Origin: Eurosta solidaginis | Taxonomy: Eukaryota; Arthropoda; Insecta; Diptera; Tephritidae | Assembly (NCBI RefSeq): GCF_040869045.1 | Contig: NC_090320.1 | Location: forward strand, 243,970,978 to 244,034,977 | Reading direction: 5' to 3' | DNA: 64,000 bases | In this document: one piece after another, positions 60,448 to 64,000 of the stretch | Numbering within the stretch: position 1 is the stretch's first letter | Layout: the number at the start of each line of letters is the position of its first letter | Program-made: the position numbers and the translations under genes | The notes under the pieces: model-generated | What the model was told of the DNA's origin: nothing | The model's database searches: none | The model's input: only the letters and a program-made list of their open reading frames with translations

Positions 60448-61494
60448 ATGAACGTATCGCATCGATACTTGCCGACGCGGGAATACAATAACGCAGGTCG
60501 GCCTCAGAAGGAGAAATTAGGAGTCTGCTTCAGGATATATGTAGTTGGTGCACCACCGAAAAAACCAAATATCGGTAAATACGTAGAAGCTGGCGCTGAT
60601 AAATCAGAAGCCCAAACCAAGCAGTCGCCAGAAAATGATGTTGGTGGAGGCGATAATGAAAATGGCGACACTCGTGAAAGCATACCCGAAGGTAACCTCA
60701 AAATTTGCGAAGTAGAAAATAACTGTGATACGGCGGCTGCGAGCAATTTAGAAATGCAGTTGCAAATTTTAAAGTTGAAAAAACAAATAAATGAGTCAAC
60801 AACGACATACATGTACTCGCTGAAATACATATTTGTTCCGAAATATAGCGGTGATGATGACGGCAATATCGGCAAATGGATAGACAATTTTGAATACGCA
60901 GCAGATACATATGGGTGCAACGACAGTAGAAAACTTCTTTTGGCTCGTCAATTGCTTACTGGAAGCGCAAAAAGGTCGGCTGAGATCGTCCTTGCTCGAA
61001 CATGGGGTGAACTAAAAACACGTTTATTGGCAGAATTCCGTAAAACACCTAGCTATAGAGAAACAATGAAAAAGCTAGAGGCCCCACGTTGGAATAAGGG
61101 CAAAGAAAGTATGTTGCACTATGTGTTGTCCATGCAAAAGATTGCCAGTAACAGCTCAATAAAAGACAATGACTTGGTAGAATTCGTCATTGAGGGCCTA
61201 CAAGACAAAACCGCTTGCGTTTCAGTGTTATATAACACAAGCACACTTGAAGATATAAAGATGACATTGCCAAAATATGAAAAATTAATCAACAACATGA
61301 GTGGACAATCAGCGAAACCAGAACGTAAACAGCAAAATAGGTGCTACAATTGTTCAGCATACGGACATTTTTCAGCCGACTGTAAGAAGCCGAAGCGCCT
61401 AAGAGGATCTTGTTTCATATGCGGAGACACAAACCACTTTCATGGAAACTGCCCTAAAAACGTAGTTGGCGCTGCTTTCAATGGCGGTCACTGA
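60448..61494 (+). CDS. gag: Gypsy-type retrotransposon Gag, intact
   Basis: 348 residues, start MNVSHRYLPTREYNNAGRPQ. The N-terminal third is low-complexity and acidic. The capsid-like region (about 125-270) contains FVPKYSGDDDGNIGKWIDNF and WGELKTRLLAEF, the pattern of Ty3/gypsy capsids. Two CCHC zinc knuckles near the C-terminus, CYNCSAYGHFSADC and CFICGDTNHFHGNC, bind RNA in packaging. No stop or shift interrupts it. Pol starts after the Gag stop (61492-61494) in a different register, so expression would need frameshifting or re-initiation. The element sits in plus orientation inside a CAA-tailed retroposon. Confidence 0.88.
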   Translation: MNVSHRYLPTREYNNAGRPQKEKLGVCFRIYVVGAPPKKPNIGKYVEAGADKSEAQTKQSPENDVGGGDNENGDTRESIPEGNLKICEVENNCDTAAASNLEMQLQILKLKKQINESTTTYMYSLKYIFVPKYSGDDDGNIGKWIDNFEYAADTYGCNDSRKLLLARQLLTGSAKRSAEIVLARTWGELKTRLLAEFRKTPSYRETMKKLEAPRWNKGKESMLHYVLSMQKIASNSSIKDNDLVEFVIEGLQDKTACVSVLYNTSTLEDIKMTLPKYEKLINNMSGQSAKPERKQQNRCYNCSAYGHFSADCKKPKRLRGSCFICGDTNHFHGNCPKNVVGAAFNGGH

Positions 61495-61857
61495 GACGAA
61501 GCAGAGTGCCCAGGAACGGTGAGTGTTGCTTTAAACAAATCTTTCAGAATATATCCACAGTTTAGTTTATTTTCTTGTATGTTTGGCACGGGTAGCCGCA
61601 CTAACTTTATCAGGAGATCCCTCATTAAACACGAATACATAAGTAAGCAGTCAATGAATTTCACAGCCATAGGCAATACAAAATTGAAGTGCTACGGAAA
61701 CATAAGACTACCAACAAAATTAAATAATGAAATAAATTATTTAAGTTTTTACGTATTGGCAGACGATGCTATGCCATTCCCAATTATCTTGGGAAGAGAT
61801 TTTTTAAGTTTATATAAAATATTTCTTTGTGTAAAACCTCTCGAAAATGAAATTTAA
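61495..61857 (+). pseudogene. pol: Retropepsin domain with altered active site
   Basis: The frame (ATG at 61519) has the protease core: FGTGSRTNFI where the family has D-T/S-G, then the flap region, and FPIILGRDFLSLY, the conserved ILG.DFL end. The catalytic Asp is replaced by Gly, so the enzyme should be inactive. The frame stops at 61857. Confidence 0.7.
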
Positions 61858-61903
61858 TTAAAATCTGATAAAAACATAAAAAATCTGGTAGTTACTAAAG
61901 TGA

Positions 61904-63209
61904 ATGATGAGGGCCCGAATAACGCTTCGGGAAATTTGCAGTATCGAAAGTTTTGAAAACGAGGCAGATATTAACCCAACTTTGCCTCTATGTTGGAAAA
62001 AGAATTTCGAGCAAGCAATTAAACAAACATACTTACAAAGTAGCTTGAGCAAACCAATACAGTGCGAATATAAGGCAAATATTCATTTAACTTCCGACAC
62101 TCCTCTATCGTGTTCTCCAAGACGCCTTTCGTTTTCAGAAAAGGCTAAGGTGGCAAATATTATAACCGAACTTCTGAAAAAAAAAGTTATTAGACACAGT
62201 AATTCTCCATATTCCTCCCCGATTGTGCTAGCAAAGAAGAAATCGGGAGAAAGATGAATGTGTATAGATTACAGAAACTTGAATAAAGAAATATTGAGAG
62301 AGAATTAATTACCCACTTCCAGTAATCGAAGATTGCCTTGGGTATTTAGAAGGGAAACAAGTGTTTAGTTTTTTAGATTTGAAGTCGGGATTCTACCAAA
62401 TTAAAATGGACTAGCAATCAGTTACATCATTTGTTGTCCCAAACGGACAATACGAATTTTTGCGAATGCCATTTTTGAAAGAAACCAGGTTTTGAAAGAA
62501 TTCATAGTAAAAAACGAAATAATTGTATATATGGACGATATTTTAATCGCAAATTCAAAATTAGAGGAACATATTGAGCTAGTTAAAAGGGTGTTAACTC
62601 ATTGAAAAAAGTATAATCTTGAATTAAAACTAGAGAAATGTAAGCCTGCATATTACCAAATAGAATATTTGGGGTATCGAGTATCAAGCGATGGAATAAA
62701 GCCGTCAGATAGTCACATTAAAGCTATATCAGAATATCCGTACCCGAGAAAACAAAGAGATGTTCAATCATTACTTGGATTGTGTTCATACTTCAGGAAG
62801 TTTGTAAGATCCTTCTCCGTGATTGCTAATCCGTTATACAAATTAATAAAAAAAAAGATGCCAAATTTGAATTTAATGAAGAGTGCAGGACATCATTTGA
62901 AGAACTTAAGTCTAAATTGATGTCATGCCCAATATTATCAATATATTGCCCGAAAAGAGAAACTGAACTACATTGCGATGCGAGTGCTATCGGGTATGGC
63001 GCCATTTTGCTGCAGAAATAAGAAGACAACAAGTTTCATCCTGTTGCCTACTTTTGAAAGCGAACTAACGAAGCCGAATCGCGTTATCACAGTTTTGAGT
63101 TAGAAACTCTTGCAATAATAAATGCCTTATGCCGTTTTAGAAGGTATTCAGTTTAAAATTGTTACAGATTGTAATTCGTTCGCATTGACCCTGAACGAAA
63201 AAAACGGTA
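61904..63209 (+). pseudogene. pol: RT/RNase H region, disrupted
   Basis: The RT start is visible (KKKVIRHSNSPYSSPIVLAK), then an in-frame TGA at 62255-62257 just before MCIDYRNLNK. Frameshifts follow; FLRMPF is joined directly to a later segment by a deletion near 62475. The active site reads IVYMDDILIANSK (about 62522-62560). The thumb/connection QSLLGLCSYFRKFV and RNase H LHCDASAIGYGAIL follow with stops (for example after GAILLQK). Not functional. Confidence 0.85.
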
Positions 63210-64000
63210 AATAGCCGAATAGCTAAGTGGGCTTTAGAGCTGGAAAATTTCGATTATACAATACAACATAGAGCTGGAGCAAAAATGGCTCATGTGGATG
63301 CTCTAAGCAGATGTCAAACAAATTCTGAACAAGGTTTAGAAATTGTCGATAGTGAGGATATAGATTTTCGGTTGCACGCAGCACAAATACGCGAATACAA
63401 AATTTCTAAATTGAGGAACCAGTTAGAAAAAGAAGAGAATGATAAGTTCGAAATGCTTAATGGGGTAGTGTACAAAAAGAATAACGGCACTCCTTTATTC
63501 TATGTGCCTCAAGAAATGGAAAAGGAAATAATCAGAACAACCCATGAACATATTGGTCACTTAGGGGTGGATAAGTGTTATAAAAAGATAATTTCGACTT
63601 ATTGGTTCCCAGACATGAAAAATAAAATTAACGAGTTCACAAGAAATTATATTCGATGCATTATGTATTCCCCTCCACTCAAATCGAACCAAAGGCAGTT
63701 ACATAACATACCCAAAGAGTCTACCCCATTCCACACAATCCATTTAGACCACCTAGGACCTTTACCATCCTTACAATCAAAACGTAACCATATTTTAGTC
63801 ATTATCGATAGCTTCACAAAATGCGTGAAATTATACCCAGTGCTCACAACAAGTACAAAGGAAGTGAATGCATCATTTAGAAAGTATTTTGAGTACTATA
63901 GTCGCCCAGTTAGATGTGTTACAGATAGAGGTAGTTGCTTCACTTCTAAAGATTTTTCTGAATTCATGGAGAGTAACAACATACAGCACATTAAGGTCGC
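63210..64000 (+). CDS. pol: Integrase region of the gypsy element, open to window edge
   Basis: A continuous frame from the RNase H end (ALELENFDYTIQHRAG, VDALSR) through the N-terminal zinc domain (H..H in TTHEHIGHLGVDKC; the expected CxxC reads CIMY, so one Cys is lost) into the catalytic core: HLDHLGPL (first Asp) and VTDRGSCFTS (second Asp). The Glu of the DDE triad lies beyond the window. The frame is open for about 790 bp, in contrast to the broken RT. Confidence 0.8.

Noticed and set aside
60504..60920. 138-residue minus-strand ORF opposite gag
   Set aside because: Shadow of the intact gag frame; no domain and no promoter evidence.

Overview
The window is nuclear DNA of a higher (schizophoran) fly, most likely a tephritid fruit fly. 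The evidence is AT-rich intergenic DNA, GT-AG introns, one conserved animal gene split into seven visible exons, a eukaryotic tRNA-Gly(GCC) gene, and dense retrotransposon and MITE content of the kind found in tephritid genomes. The species cannot be fixed from sequence alone.

Region 1-15925 (+) is the 3' part of a WDR81 orthologue: the end of the BEACH domain, a long middle region, and C-terminal WD40 repeats. I could join seven exons (<1-216, 486-2344, 3604-4431, 9441-9616, 13166-14059, 14882-15477, 15691-15925) into one uninterrupted frame of 1600 residues plus stop. Introns 2, 3, 4 and 5 are enlarged by transposable elements: a CAA-tailed retroposon with a 10-bp target duplication, three copies of a 0.8-kb element with another MITE nested in one, a 5'-truncated Jockey-like LINE, a hAT-type MITE, a foldback element with tandem-repeat arms, and a Penelope-like fragment.

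Region 15926-60185 is almost wholly mobile DNA. It holds a tRNA-derived SINE (five copies or fragments), a CAA-tailed retroposon (four copies), six members of a long-hairpin MITE family, solo LTRs, several LINE families, a roughly 4.5-kb head-to-head inverted repeat with a 130-bp tandem array, a tandemly duplicated 1.1-kb TIR element, and two unrelated foldback-type elements. Three things stand out. One is the intact tRNA-Gly gene at 38642-38712 (-). The second is a cluster of short co-directional ORFs at 23254-24730 (-), two of which start with related peptides. The third is a candidate first coding exon at 53095-53127 (+) of an unidentified gene.

Region 60186-64000 (+) is a Ty3/gypsy-type LTR retrotransposon that runs off the window. 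It has an intact gag with two zinc knuckles, a protease whose catalytic Asp is replaced, a broken RT/RNase H, and an integrase that is open to the window edge.

The elements are deeply nested, and several insertions can be polarised inside this window because a paralogous copy preserves the empty site.
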